From positions 1 through 64,000 of the forward strand of contig NZ_VULX01000014.1 of the NCBI RefSeq assembly GCF_009696465.1: 64,000 bases of DNA, written 5' to 3'. Below, piece by piece: positions 36,356 to 45,400 of the stretch (the stretch's first letter is position 1; each line of letters opens with the position of its first letter). A program made the position numbers and the translations under genes. The stretch comes from Inconstantimicrobium porci. GTDB lineage: Bacteria; Bacillota; Clostridia; Clostridiales; Clostridiaceae. A model generated the notes under the pieces. It was not told where the DNA came from. It saw only the letters and a list, made by a program, of their open reading frames with translations, and ran no database searches.

Positions 36356-37909
36356 ATGAAGAAAAAATCTAAAAAAAACTTAAAGATGCAGAGATATGCA
36401 GTTATAGCATGTTCGGTTTTAGCCGTTTCAGCTGCATGTGGAGTAGGATATACATTATCAGTTAAGCATAGTGTTGCTGATTGGGAAAACAGAATTTATT
36501 CTGGTGTTAAGGTGGCAGGAATAGATTTATCTGGAAAAACTAAAGAGCAAGCAAAAGAAGAGTTACTATCTTATGAAGAAGCTATAAATAGAAAAGTAAT
36601 CACAGCTAAAAAAGGTGATAAATCGTACCAATTAAAGTATTCAGACTTGAGTCCAAAGTTCAATGTTGATGATACAGTTGAAGAAGCTTTTAAATATGGA
36701 AAAGACAAAGGCGTGTTTGAAAAACATAAGCTTATCAAAAAGGGAGTGGCAAAAGATTTAACATTAAAGTTTGATTATAATACTGAGCCAATAAAATCAT
36801 TTGAAAATAAAATTTCAAAAGATTTAAATGTATCTGTAAAGAATGCGACAATAGCTTTAAATGGTGGCAGCATATCAGTTACTGATGATAAGACAGGTAT
36901 AGCAGTTGACATAGACAAGCTTGACAAACTTATTAAAGATAGTATTACTTCTGAAAAAGATACATCAGTTACTATAGAGATACCTACTAAGGTTACTGAA
37001 CCTAAGGTAAAAAAAGCAGATCTTGCTAAAATAGATGGAAAGATTTCTGGATTTTCAACACAGTTTGATCCATCAAATGTTGATAGAAGCAAGAATCTTG
37101 AAATAGCAACTGGTTTTATAAATGGAACAGTAGTAATGCCTGGAGATACTTTTTCATATAACGATACTGTTGGTGAAAGAACTGTAGAGAGAGGCTTTAG
37201 AAATGGGGCTGTCTATATTAATAATAAAGTTGAACAGGATGTAGGTGGTGGCGTCTGCCAGGTATCTACAACTTTATATAGAGCGATTATGGGTGCTGGA
37301 ATAAAGTCAACAGAAAGACATAATCATTCATTAAAAGCTACATATTCAGATTACGGACTTGATGCTACTGTTTCATGGGGATATCTTGATTACAAGTTTA
37401 AGAATACATATGATTTTCCTATATATATTCAAGGATATACTACATCAAATCAGGTTATATTTAATGTCTATGGCAACAAGGCCGGTATGGGTGGAAAAAC
37501 TTATGATCTTGTAGCAGAAAAAGTTAAGAATATACCAGCAGGAGCTAAAACTGTTAAGGATTCCACATTAAAGGAAGGCCAGGTAGTTTGGGATGAGAAA
37601 GCTATAGATGGTGTAGTGGTAAATTCCTACAGAATAACTTATCAAAATGGTAGCCAGATTGCTAAGGAATTTGTAGCAAAAGACACTTATTCAAAAGTAG
37701 ATGGAGTAAAGAGAGTGGGTACTCAGAAAGCGGTGCAGCCTACGGTAAACAATGATGCTGTACAAAAGGCAAAGCAGGAAGAAGAGGCTAAGAAAAAGGC
37801 AGAAGAAGAAGCTAAGAAAAAGGCAGAAGAAGAAGCTAAGAAAAAGCAGGAGCCAGAGGCTGCGCAACAAAAGCCCACACAAAACAACAATACTGAAGCA
37901 AAACAATAA
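36356..37909 (+). CDS. VanW-family cell-wall protein with G5-like domain
   Basis: 517 aa from ATG 36356 (GAGGAGAG upstream). An N-terminal membrane anchor (about 13-36) is followed by a peptidoglycan-binding-4 type domain (about 45-230; VAGIDLSGKTKEQAKEEL, then a second copy). The VanW domain follows (about 245-370: FSTQFDPSNVDRSKNLEIA, GDTFSYNDTVGERT, GGGVCQVSTTLYRA). A G5-like beta domain (about 375-455) and a tail with EEEAKKKA repeats and Gln/Asn complete it. Likely extracellular and wall-bound. The VanW name comes from a glycopeptide-resistance cluster; most homologues are housekeeping. Function unknown. Confidence 0.88.
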   Translation: MKKKSKKNLKMQRYAVIACSVLAVSAACGVGYTLSVKHSVADWENRIYSGVKVAGIDLSGKTKEQAKEELLSYEEAINRKVITAKKGDKSYQLKYSDLSPKFNVDDTVEEAFKYGKDKGVFEKHKLIKKGVAKDLTLKFDYNTEPIKSFENKISKDLNVSVKNATIALNGGSISVTDDKTGIAVDIDKLDKLIKDSITSEKDTSVTIEIPTKVTEPKVKKADLAKIDGKISGFSTQFDPSNVDRSKNLEIATGFINGTVVMPGDTFSYNDTVGERTVERGFRNGAVYINNKVEQDVGGGVCQVSTTLYRAIMGAGIKSTERHNHSLKATYSDYGLDATVSWGYLDYKFKNTYDFPIYIQGYTTSNQVIFNVYGNKAGMGGKTYDLVAEKVKNIPAGAKTVKDSTLKEGQVVWDEKAIDGVVVNSYRITYQNGSQIAKEFVAKDTYSKVDGVKRVGTQKAVQPTVNNDAVQKAKQEEEAKKKAEEEAKKKAEEEAKKKQEPEAAQQKPTQNNNTEAKQ

Positions 37910-37922
37910 ATATAATTATACG

Positions 37923-37970
37923 AAAAAAGCTGATACAAAAGAGTGTTATACATTTTGTATCGGCTTTTTT
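37923..37970 (+). terminator. terminator after the VanW gene
   Basis: AAAAAGCTGATACAAAA and TTTTGTATCGGCTTTTT form a 17-bp stem (one G-U) with a 12-nt loop, ending in T. Confidence 0.85.
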
Positions 37971-38101
37971 AATTTAAAGATAGTTGTATACTATTTACAA
38001 GTTTATAAAAAATAATAAATAATGGATATATATAGTAAAATTTTAAAAAATAATATATAATCATTATATTGGGTTATATTATCAATTTAGGGGAAGGGAA
38101 A

Positions 38102-38200
38102 ATGACAAAAATTGAAAGCCTTAAGAAAAATATTTCTAAAGTAATTACAGGGAAAGAAGAAGTAGTTGATGATATATTAAAAGTTATATTAGATACTTAA
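38102..38200 (+). pseudogene. MoxR-type AAA ATPase N-terminal remnant
   Basis: An ATG with a strong ribosome site (GGGGAAGGG) opens 32 codons ending at TAA. The peptide reads LKKNISKVITGKEEVVDDIL, which matches the start of MoxR ATPases just before their Walker A segment (normally ...LLA-GHVLLEDVPGVGKT). Everything after is lost. Intact MoxR genes precede DUF58 and transglutaminase genes, absent here. Upstream promoter-like AT-rich sequence is retained, so a peptide could still be made. Confidence 0.55.
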
Positions 38201-38354
38201 CAAACTTATAATAACAATACCTAATGTATGCATAAAGACAGATTATGAGGGCTGTGGTAATTCAGAGGGCTATTTACTTCTGCTCGCTATAAAGAGGAGA
38301 ATAGTAGATGAAATTGAATTTGAATTTTATGTTAAGCAATTTTTCCTGTTTTAG
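38193..38354 (+). pseudogene. unassigned ORF fragment after the MoxR remnant
   Basis: A start-less frame shifted from the MoxR remnant encodes LIITIPNVCIKTDYEGCGN, then GYLLLLAIKRRIVDEIEFEF, and stops at 38354. Its composition is protein-like, but I recognise no family. It may be another piece of the same deleted region. The rest of the 545-bp spacer holds nothing else I can support. Confidence 0.3.
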
Positions 38355-38455
38355 ATTTAAGCTATTTTGACTAAATGTAAAAGGTAGTGTATATTAAATA
38401 TTATAATAATTAAACAATATGATTAATATTAATTAGTAATTTGGAGGACACTATA

Positions 38456-38917
38456 GTGAATCTTAATATAGTTTTATATCAACCAGAGATACCACAGAAT
38501 ACAGGTAATATAGCAAGAACTTGTGTGCTTACAAATTCAACACTACATCTTATTAAGCCTTTAGGATTTAGTCTTGATGAGAAGCATTTAAAAAGAGCAG
38601 GTCTTGATTATTGGAAAGACTTAAAGTTAGAGATATATGAAAGTTATGAAGAATTTATGGAGATAAATAAGGATAAGAGGATGTTTCTGGCATCAACACA
38701 TGCAAAAGAAATTTATAGCGATGTTAAATTTAAGCAGGGAGATTTTATAATGTTTGGAAGAGAGTCATGTGGTGTTCCTGACAATGTTCATAATGATATC
38801 CAAGGTATTAGAACACCAATGCTTGAAACTAGTACGCGTTCACTTAATTTATCAAATACTGTTGCAATAGTTGCATATGAAGCGCTTAGACAAATTGGTT
38901 TTCCAGGGATGAAATAG
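38456..38917 (+). CDS. trmL: tRNA (cytidine/uridine(34)-2'-O)-methyltransferase
   Basis: 153 aa SPOUT methyltransferase. Conserved parts: LYQPEIPQNTGNIART at 6-21, KPLGFSLDEKHLKRAGLDYW near 37-56, FGRESCGVP near 98-106 and the trefoil-knot end SRSLNLSNTVAIVAYEALRQ near 124-143. It methylates the wobble-base ribose in tRNA-Leu isoacceptors in E. coli. Start is GTG 38456, with GGAGG 8 nt upstream, rather than the longer frame. degV follows after 12 nt. Confidence 0.93.
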   Translation: MNLNIVLYQPEIPQNTGNIARTCVLTNSTLHLIKPLGFSLDEKHLKRAGLDYWKDLKLEIYESYEEFMEINKDKRMFLASTHAKEIYSDVKFKQGDFIMFGRESCGVPDNVHNDIQGIRTPMLETSTRSLNLSNTVAIVAYEALRQIGFPGMK

Positions 38918-38929
38918 GGGGTAATTAAC

Positions 38930-39769
38930 ATGGAAAAAATAAAGATAATTACAGATAGCACAGCAGATTTACCTAAGGAAATATTTGAAAAGTATGATGT
39001 GGAAGTGTTGCCTCTATTAATTAACTTCGGAGAAGAAAGCTATTTAGATGGTGTGGATATTAACCTTCAGCAGCTTATAAAAAGAATTAATGAAGAAAAT
39101 GTTCTTCCAACAACTGCACAGGTGACTCCTAATAGATTTGCAGAGTGCTATAAAAAATTTCTTGATGAAGGATATAAGATAGTATCGATACATCTATCTT
39201 CAAATATGAGCGGAACATATCAGTCAGCATGTATAGCGAAAGATATGCTTGAAACAGATAATATTGTTGTTGTTGATTCTCAGACTGTAACATCTGGACT
39301 GGGAATACTTGTGATTCAGGCAGCGGAGCTTAGCAGACAGGGTCTTACTATAAATGAAATCAAGGATAAACTTGATGAAATAAAAGGTCATATCCAGAGT
39401 TCATTGGCATTTGAAAGTTTAGAGAACCTTGTAAGAGGAGGAAGAATATCTAAAACTGTTGGTGTTATAGGAAGTGTACTTAATATTAAACTTATTCTTG
39501 AAGTAAAAGATGGAATGATGGCTGTTAAGGATAAGGTTAGAGGAACAAAAAAAGCTGTTAAGCGTATTATAGAAGATTTTGAGAAATATGGGCATAAGGA
39601 AGGTACACCAATTGTACTGTTTCATGTTGAAAATAAGGATATACGTGAAGGTCTTATGAAATATTTTAACGAAAACAAAATAGAATATATTGATACAGAA
39701 GTTGGCTGTACTGTTGGAATACATTCAGGTCCTAAGGCGGCAGGTCTTTTCTTTATCGATAACAAATAA
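38930..39769 (+). CDS. DegV family fatty-acid-binding protein
   Basis: 279 aa, the normal length. N-terminal IITDSTADLPKEI and EVLPLLINFGEESYLDGVDI are followed by PTTAQVTPNRF and SSNMSGTYQSA, the loops that hold a fatty acid in FakB structures. The C-terminal domain has ESLENLVRGGRISK and ends GPKAAGLFFID. In Staphylococcus such proteins (FakB) present fatty acids to the kinase FakA; that partner is not in this window. GGGGGTAA precedes the ATG. Confidence 0.9.
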   Translation: MEKIKIITDSTADLPKEIFEKYDVEVLPLLINFGEESYLDGVDINLQQLIKRINEENVLPTTAQVTPNRFAECYKKFLDEGYKIVSIHLSSNMSGTYQSACIAKDMLETDNIVVVDSQTVTSGLGILVIQAAELSRQGLTINEIKDKLDEIKGHIQSSLAFESLENLVRGGRISKTVGVIGSVLNIKLILEVKDGMMAVKDKVRGTKKAVKRIIEDFEKYGHKEGTPIVLFHVENKDIREGLMKYFNENKIEYIDTEVGCTVGIHSGPKAAGLFFIDNK

Positions 39770-39772
39770 TAT

Positions 39773-39818
39773 AAAAGGAATGTCTTTGAAATATATTTTA
39801 AGGACATTCCTTTTATAT
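39773..39818 (+). terminator. terminator after degV
   Basis: AAAAGGAATGTC and GACATTCCTTTT form a 12-bp stem, with inner TTT/AAGG pairing around an AT loop, followed by TATATT. Confidence 0.75.
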
Positions 39819-40183
39819 TATTTTAAAATAGACATAAAGCTAACCCAAAATACATATTATATTACAGGTAATAGTTGAATATGCGAACAATAACCCGTGA
39901 ATAGAAAATATAAAACGTATAATTTAATGAAATTAAAAAAATGTATTCTTTAAAAGTAAAATGATATAACATATTTAATTAAATAATATATATTTTTGGA
40001 CTTTAAAATGCATGTTTTTCAAAAAAAAACGAAAAAATAGAAAAAAACATTGAAATTGTTCAGAAAATTATATAAAATTAAGCTGTAAATGCTAATAAAT
40101 GTGTTTACGAATATTATATAGGTTTATACCTGCTATTATTTAGCAGTGATAAAAATTTAAAATGGGCTTAGGAGGAATCTTTA
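39819..40183 (+). other. AT-rich leader of the nucleoside transporter operon
   Basis: There is no gene here. The region is strongly A/T-rich with phased A-tracts near 40020-40050 and two small hairpins just before the gene (AGGTTTATACCT and TGCTATTATTTAGCA at about 40121-40146). I looked for a purine riboswitch core (TCTACC) and did not find it. An AGGAGG ribosome site ends the region. Confidence 0.45.
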
Positions 40184-41254
40184 ATGAAAAAGAAGAGACT
40201 AATGGCTGCAATTTCAGCTATTGCGGTTGCTACAACAATGTTTATGGGCTGTGGTTCATCAAACAATTCTGCAAAGAGTGGCGACAGTGCAACTAAAGAA
40301 AATTATAATGTATCAATGGTAACTGATACAGGTGGAGTTAATGACCAGTCATTTAACCAGTCATCTTGGGAAGGACTACAACAGTTAAGCAAAGATGTTA
40401 AAGATAAAAATGTAAAGGTAAGTTATTTAGAATCTAAACAAGAATCTGATTATGCTACTAACCTTGATAAAGCAGCAGATAGTGGATGTAAGTTAATATG
40501 GGGTGTAGGTTATGCTATGGCTGATGCTTTAACAAATGCGGCTAAGAAAAATCCTGACGTTAATTATGCTATTATAGATAATTCATATGGAAAGGATACA
40601 CTAAGTAATGTTACTGGTGTAATGTTTAAAGCTGAAGAATCATCATTCATGGTAGGATATATTGCTGGTAAAACTACAAAGACAGGAAAAGTTGGATTTG
40701 TAGGTGGACAGACTAGTGCTGTTATAGATGAATTTGAATATGGATATAAAGCTGGTGCACAATATGCAGCTAAAGAATTAGGAAAGACTATAGAAGTTCA
40801 ATCTCAGTATGCTCAGAGTTACAATGATGCAGCAAAGGGTAAAGCTATAGCAAACTCAATGTTCTCAAAGGGATGTGATATAGTATTCCACGCTGCAGGT
40901 GGTACTGGAGTAGGAGTTATTGAAGCTGCTAAAGAAGCTAACAAGTTTGCAATCGGTGTTGATAGAGACCAGGCATACTTAGCTCCAAAGAATGTATTAA
41001 CTTCTGCATTAAAGAATGTTAATGTTGCAGTTGAAAATCTTTCTAAAGATGCTATGAGTGGTAAGAAAATAGGTGGACAAACATTCACTTATGGATTAAA
41101 AGAAGGTGCTGTTGGAATTCCTGAAAAGAATGACAACCTAGATAAAAAAGTATATGATGATACTATGAAGATTCAGGATGAAATCAAAGCAGGAAAAATA
41201 ACACCACCAGCTAGCAAGGATTCATACGAAAAATTTGTTAAGGATCTTAAATAA
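40184..41254 (+). CDS. BMP family nucleoside-binding lipoprotein
   Basis: 356 aa. The lipobox ends at C23 (FMGCG), anchoring the protein outside the membrane. The mature domain has BMP/Med features: MVTDTGGVNDQSFNQSSWEG near 45, YVIGYA-like loop WGVGYAMADAL, GKVGFVGGQ near 167, and GVDRDQAYLAP near 270. Such proteins bind purine or pyrimidine nucleosides and deliver them to the ABC transporter encoded next. It is the most upstream gene, with an attenuating hairpin before the ATPase gene. Confidence 0.92.
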   Translation: MKKKRLMAAISAIAVATTMFMGCGSSNNSAKSGDSATKENYNVSMVTDTGGVNDQSFNQSSWEGLQQLSKDVKDKNVKVSYLESKQESDYATNLDKAADSGCKLIWGVGYAMADALTNAAKKNPDVNYAIIDNSYGKDTLSNVTGVMFKAEESSFMVGYIAGKTTKTGKVGFVGGQTSAVIDEFEYGYKAGAQYAAKELGKTIEVQSQYAQSYNDAAKGKAIANSMFSKGCDIVFHAAGGTGVGVIEAAKEANKFAIGVDRDQAYLAPKNVLTSALKNVNVAVENLSKDAMSGKKIGGQTFTYGLKEGAVGIPEKNDNLDKKVYDDTMKIQDEIKAGKITPPASKDSYEKFVKDLK

Positions 41255-41285
41255 TTTATTTGTTAATTAAATAAAGTTTGATTTT

Positions 41286-41320
41286 AGGGAAATACTTCAA
41301 TATTTTTTGAGTATTTCCCT
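41286..41320 (+). terminator. intra-operon hairpin between the lipoprotein and ATPase genes
   Basis: AGGGAAATACT and AGTATTTCCCT form a perfect 11-bp stem around a 13-nt loop, without a strong T-run after it. Such hairpins usually stabilise the upstream mRNA or reduce read-through, giving more binding protein than ATPase. Confidence 0.6.
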
Positions 41321-41341
41321 AATTAATAAGGAGGATTTATT

Positions 41342-42892
41342 GTGAATATTAGTCCTGAGTATGCAGTTCAGATGCATGGGATCACTAAAACATTTGGTTC
41401 ATTTTGCGCACTGGATAATATAAATTTAGATGTTAAGAAAGGTACAATTCATGCGCTTCTAGGAGAAAATGGTGCCGGTAAGAGTACATTAATGAATGTC
41501 CTATACGGACTTTACAGAGCTGACAGCGGAGACATTAGTCTTAATGGTAAAAAAGTAGACATAAAGAATCCTAATGTTGCTATAGAAAACGGGATTGGTA
41601 TGGTTCATCAGCATTTTATGCTTGTTGACAACTTTACAGTAACACAGAATATCGTCCTTGGCAGTGAAATTGCTAATAAATTTGGTGTCTTAAACATGAA
41701 AAAGGCACGTGAAGAAGTAGTTAATATAGTTAAAAAGTATGGACTTGAAGTGGATCCAGACGCGAAAATTGAAGATATTTCTGTTGGAATGCAACAACGT
41801 GTTGAAATACTTAAGGCTCTTTATAGAGGTGCTGAACTTCTTATACTTGATGAGCCTACAGCTGTGCTTACACCACAGGAAATTAATGATCTTATAGACA
41901 TTATGCATAATCTTATTGCAGATGGAAAAACAATAATTATTATTACACATAAGTTAAAAGAAATAAAAAAATCATCAGATGTTTGTACAATAATTCGTAG
42001 AGGACAATATATTGATACTGTTAAAGTAAGTGATATTACAGAGGAAGAACTTGCAACAAAGATGGTTGGACATGCTGTTAAGTTGGTTGTAGATAAGACA
42101 CCAGCTAAACCGAAAGATGTTGTATTTGAGATTGATAACTTAAATGTTAAAGATGAAAGAAAACTTGATGCAGTAAAGAATTTATCACTTAAAGTTCATA
42201 GAGGCGAAATCGTTGGTATAGCAGGAATAGATGGAAATGGACAAAAAGAGTTAGTTGAGGCTATAACTTGTCTTACAAAGTCAGAAAGCGGTACCATTAA
42301 GATAAATGGAGTAGAAATACAGAATACAACTCCTGAAAATGTAATAAAACATAAAATATCAACAATACATGAAGATAGACAGAAGAGAGGTCTCGTATTA
42401 GATTTTACAGTTGCTGAAAATATGGTTATCGAAAATTATAAGAAAGAACCATTTTGCAAAAAAGGAATACTTAATATGCCTAAAATTATAGAACATACTA
42501 CTGAAATGATTAAACAGTATGATATAAGGCCAGATGGTTGTGAGAATGAAAAAGTTAGAGGTTTATCAGGCGGTAATCAGCAGAAGGTTATAATTGCCAG
42601 GGAAGTTTATAATGATCCTGATTTACTTATAGCAGTACAGCCTACGAGAGGACTTGATGTAGGAGCAATAGAATATGTTCATAAGGCACTTGTTAAAGAA
42701 AGAGATAAAGGTAAGGCAGTACTTTTAATTTCTCTTGAACTTGATGAAGTAATGAATGTATCTGATACAATAGCCGTAATCTATGATGGAAACATAGTTA
42801 ACACATTTAAACAAGGCGAAGTAGATGAAAATACAGTAGGTTTGTTAATGGCAGGAGGTAAGAAGAATGAAAAAGTTAGCCAAAATTCTTAA
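41342..42892 (+). CDS. nucleoside ABC transporter ATP-binding protein (duplicated ATPase)
   Basis: 516 aa with two ABC domains. The first has Walker A GENGAGKST near 42, signature VGMQQRVEILKAL near 141 and LDEPTAVL. The second has the degenerate Walker A GIDGNGQKE typical of this sugar/nucleoside class, signature LSGGNQQKVIIAREV near 400 and QPTRGLDVGA. It powers import by the two permeases downstream. Start is GTG 41342 with AGGAGG upstream. It overlaps the first permease gene by 26 nt. Confidence 0.94.
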   Translation: MNISPEYAVQMHGITKTFGSFCALDNINLDVKKGTIHALLGENGAGKSTLMNVLYGLYRADSGDISLNGKKVDIKNPNVAIENGIGMVHQHFMLVDNFTVTQNIVLGSEIANKFGVLNMKKAREEVVNIVKKYGLEVDPDAKIEDISVGMQQRVEILKALYRGAELLILDEPTAVLTPQEINDLIDIMHNLIADGKTIIIITHKLKEIKKSSDVCTIIRRGQYIDTVKVSDITEEELATKMVGHAVKLVVDKTPAKPKDVVFEIDNLNVKDERKLDAVKNLSLKVHRGEIVGIAGIDGNGQKELVEAITCLTKSESGTIKINGVEIQNTTPENVIKHKISTIHEDRQKRGLVLDFTVAENMVIENYKKEPFCKKGILNMPKIIEHTTEMIKQYDIRPDGCENEKVRGLSGGNQQKVIIAREVYNDPDLLIAVQPTRGLDVGAIEYVHKALVKERDKGKAVLLISLELDEVMNVSDTIAVIYDGNIVNTFKQGEVDENTVGLLMAGGKKNEKVSQNS

Positions 42893-43994
42893 GAAGCCTT
42901 TTACAGCAACAGTAATAGCAATACTTTGCGGATTTATGGTTGCATCAATTGTACTGGCGCTTACAGGATATAGTCCTATAGCATGTTTTTCAGCTTTATT
43001 TAAAGGTGTGTTTTCAAAGCCTAAATATATATCAAATACAATAATTAAGGCTACACCATTAATACTTACAGCGGTAAGTGTGGCCTTTGCATTTAAAACT
43101 GGACTTTTTAATATTGGTGCAGAAGGACAGTATATAGTAGGAACAATAGCATCAGTTATTGTGGGTATAAAATTAAATCTTCCACCAGTTTTACAGATAC
43201 CAGTAGTAATCCTTGCTGGAGTGATTGCTGGAGCTTTATGGGGTGCAATAGTAGGATTGCTTAAAGCAAAATTCGGAATACATGAAGTTATAACAAGTAT
43301 AATGCTTAATTGGATTGCACTTTATTTATGTAACTTTGTAGTAAATATGAAAGCATTCCATCAACCAGATTCAACAAGTACAGTTGCCATAAATCCATCA
43401 GGTTTTACAACAATACTTGGAGAGTGGAAGAAAACAGCTGAGGGACAGCAGGCTCTTTCAAGCCAGCCATGGCTTTACGAAATGTTTGTTAAAACAGATG
43501 TTAATATAGGTATAATTATTGCAATAATAGTAGCAATATTAATATGGGTATTACTATATAAATCATCAAAGGGATATGAATTAAGAGCAGTTGGATTTAA
43601 CAAAGATGCAGCAGAATTTGCAGGTATAAATGTTAATAAGAATATAATTCTTTCAATGGTTATAGCAGGAGCTATATCAGGTCTTGCAGGTGCACTTATT
43701 ATAACTGGAATAGAACCACATAAGATTTCAACACTTGCAGCATTTGAAAATGCTGGGTTCAATGGTATGTCAGTAGCGCTTATAGCAGGAAGTTCACCAA
43801 TAGGCTGTATATTTGCAGGACTTCTTTTCGGAGGACTTTTATATGGTGGACAATCAGTTCAGTTTACAGTTGGAGCACCATCAGAAATAATCAACATTAT
43901 GATTGGAACAATAGTATTCTTTGTAGCACTAACAGCAATTGTTCCAAAACTTGCTGATAAGCTTGAAAAGAGGGGTGAACAGAATGCTAAGTAG
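42867..43994 (+). CDS. nucleoside ABC transporter permease (first)
   Basis: 375 aa with about eight to ten membrane segments. FNIGAEGQYIVG near 89-100 and NAGFNGMSVALIAGSSPIGC near 301 are hallmarks of the branched-chain/ribose/BMP permease family. Starts at ATG 42867 behind AGGAGGT inside the ATPase gene. It forms the channel as a heterodimer with the next gene. Confidence 0.93.
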   Translation: MKKLAKILKKPFTATVIAILCGFMVASIVLALTGYSPIACFSALFKGVFSKPKYISNTIIKATPLILTAVSVAFAFKTGLFNIGAEGQYIVGTIASVIVGIKLNLPPVLQIPVVILAGVIAGALWGAIVGLLKAKFGIHEVITSIMLNWIALYLCNFVVNMKAFHQPDSTSTVAINPSGFTTILGEWKKTAEGQQALSSQPWLYEMFVKTDVNIGIIIAIIVAILIWVLLYKSSKGYELRAVGFNKDAAEFAGINVNKNIILSMVIAGAISGLAGALIITGIEPHKISTLAAFENAGFNGMSVALIAGSSPIGCIFAGLLFGGLLYGGQSVQFTVGAPSEIINIMIGTIVFFVALTAIVPKLADKLEKRGEQNAK

Positions 43995-44871
43995 TATTGG
44001 ATTATTAATAGGAATTACTTTAATGTATTCAGCACCATTGATATTTGGAGCGCTTGGCGGTGTAATATCAGAACGTTCAGGAGTTATAAATATCGGAATC
44101 GAAGGAATGATGACTATGGGAGCATTCGTAGGTGCTTCAGTAGGATACTTTACTAATAATGCATGGATAGGTTTTATGGCAGCAGGTATTGCTGGTGGAC
44201 TTATAGCTTTACTTCATGCTATAGCATCAATAACCTTTAAAGCTGACCAGACAATATCAGGTATCGCAATAAACTTTTTAGGATCAGGTCTTGCATTATT
44301 CTTATGTAGACTGCTTTTTGAGCAGGCAACAATGACAAAACCTGTATCACATAAAATACCTAAAATATTTAATAGTGTAGATGCAACAGTTATATTAGCA
44401 CTTGCTGCTACAGTTATAATGTGGTTTGTTCTTTATAAAACTAAATGGGGACTTCGTATACGTTCAGTAGGAGAACATCCTGCAGCTGCAGATACACTTG
44501 GAATAAGTGTTGAGAAGACTCGTTATACATGTGTAATAATATCAGGAATATTAGCCGGATTTGGTGGCGCAGCAATGACACTAGCTATTATTCCACAGTT
44601 CACACCAACAGCAATAAGTGGACAGGGATTCATAGCATTGGCAGCAGTTATATTTGGTAAATGGACACCTCATGGTGCATACGGATCATGTTTACTTTTT
44701 GGGTTTGCTCAAGCGCTTACAGTAGTACTTGGTGGAGGAAAGTTTGCAATACCTTCAGAAATACTTGCAATGCTTCCATATGTACTTACAATAATAATTT
44801 TAATATTATTCGTAGGACGTTCAGCAGCACCAAAAGAAGATGGAGTTCCTTACGAAAAAGGTTCTCGTTAA
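43984..44871 (+). CDS. nucleoside ABC transporter permease (second)
   Basis: 295 aa from ATG 43984, preceded by AGGGGTG; the frame is open further upstream but without a ribosome site. About eight hydrophobic segments; family motifs are GGVISERSGVINIGIEGMM near 23-41 and GQGFIALAAVIFGKWTPHGA near 212. It overlaps the first permease gene by 11 nt and ends the operon. Confidence 0.93.
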   Translation: MLSSIGLLIGITLMYSAPLIFGALGGVISERSGVINIGIEGMMTMGAFVGASVGYFTNNAWIGFMAAGIAGGLIALLHAIASITFKADQTISGIAINFLGSGLALFLCRLLFEQATMTKPVSHKIPKIFNSVDATVILALAATVIMWFVLYKTKWGLRIRSVGEHPAAADTLGISVEKTRYTCVIISGILAGFGGAAMTLAIIPQFTPTAISGQGFIALAAVIFGKWTPHGAYGSCLLFGFAQALTVVLGGGKFAIPSEILAMLPYVLTIIILILFVGRSAAPKEDGVPYEKGSR

Positions 44872-44888
44872 TAAAAATAAGAAATTAC

Positions 44889-44930
44889 AAAAGGTTTTTC
44901 ATCAGAAGTTCTGGTGAGAAACCTTTTTTT
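44889..44930 (+). terminator. terminator of the nucleoside transporter operon
   Basis: An 18-bp imperfect stem begins AAAGGTTT and ends AAACCTTT, followed by a run of T, 18 nt after the last permease. Confidence 0.88.
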
Positions 44931-45060
44931 AACGTCTTGATATCTAGTTGTATAAAAAAATATAAATAGTAACATTTGATATTGCCTCTGCATATAATGA
45001 ACATTAAGAAAAAAATTCTATGATTTTGATATTTAAAATAAATAATTAGGAGGCAGTTCA

Positions 45061-45372
45061 ATGGTCAAAACAGTTGATGTTAAAGAATTCAAGAGCGAAG
45101 TAAAAAAAGGCATTGTAGTAGTGGATTTTTTTGCAACATGGTGTGGCCCATGCAGAATGTTATCTTCTGTAATGGACGAATTATCAAAAGAACTAGATGG
45201 AAAAGCAAAGTTTATAAAAATTGATGTTGATGAAAATCCTGAACTTGCAGATGAACTTAAAATTATGTCAATCCCGACAACTATGGTATTTAAGAATGGA
45301 GAAAATAAGAAAGCCATAATAGGTTTTTTACCAAAAGATGAAATAAAGAAAAATATAGAATCTCAGCTGTAA
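45061..45372 (+). CDS. trxA: thioredoxin
   Basis: 103 aa with the active site WCGPC (C28, C31), the cis-proline in SIPTTMVF near 75 and the FFATWCGPCRM context. A normal cytosolic dithiol reductant. AGGAGG precedes the ATG. It is followed 28 nt later by a flavin reductase that is its likely electron donor. Confidence 0.95.
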   Translation: MVKTVDVKEFKSEVKKGIVVVDFFATWCGPCRMLSSVMDELSKELDGKAKFIKIDVDENPELADELKIMSIPTTMVFKNGENKKAIIGFLPKDEIKKNIESQL

Positions 45373-45400
45373 ATAACTTATGATTTATTTAGGAGGTACT

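Noticed and set aside
31534-37909. Vancomycin resistance cluster
   Set aside because: There are ddl, a two-component pair and a VanW protein, but no vanH, D-lactate ligase or vanX. The VanW family is widespread as a housekeeping gene in clostridia.
37691-37953. Minus-strand ORFs opposite the end of the VanW gene
   Set aside because: They are mirror images of the Glu/Ala/Lys repeat tail, with no ribosome site and low-complexity Ser/Phe/Leu composition.
39819-40183. Purine riboswitch ahead of the nucleoside transporter
   Set aside because: The conserved purine-aptamer core (TCTACC and its partner loop) is not present on the plus strand; only small AT-rich hairpins are seen.
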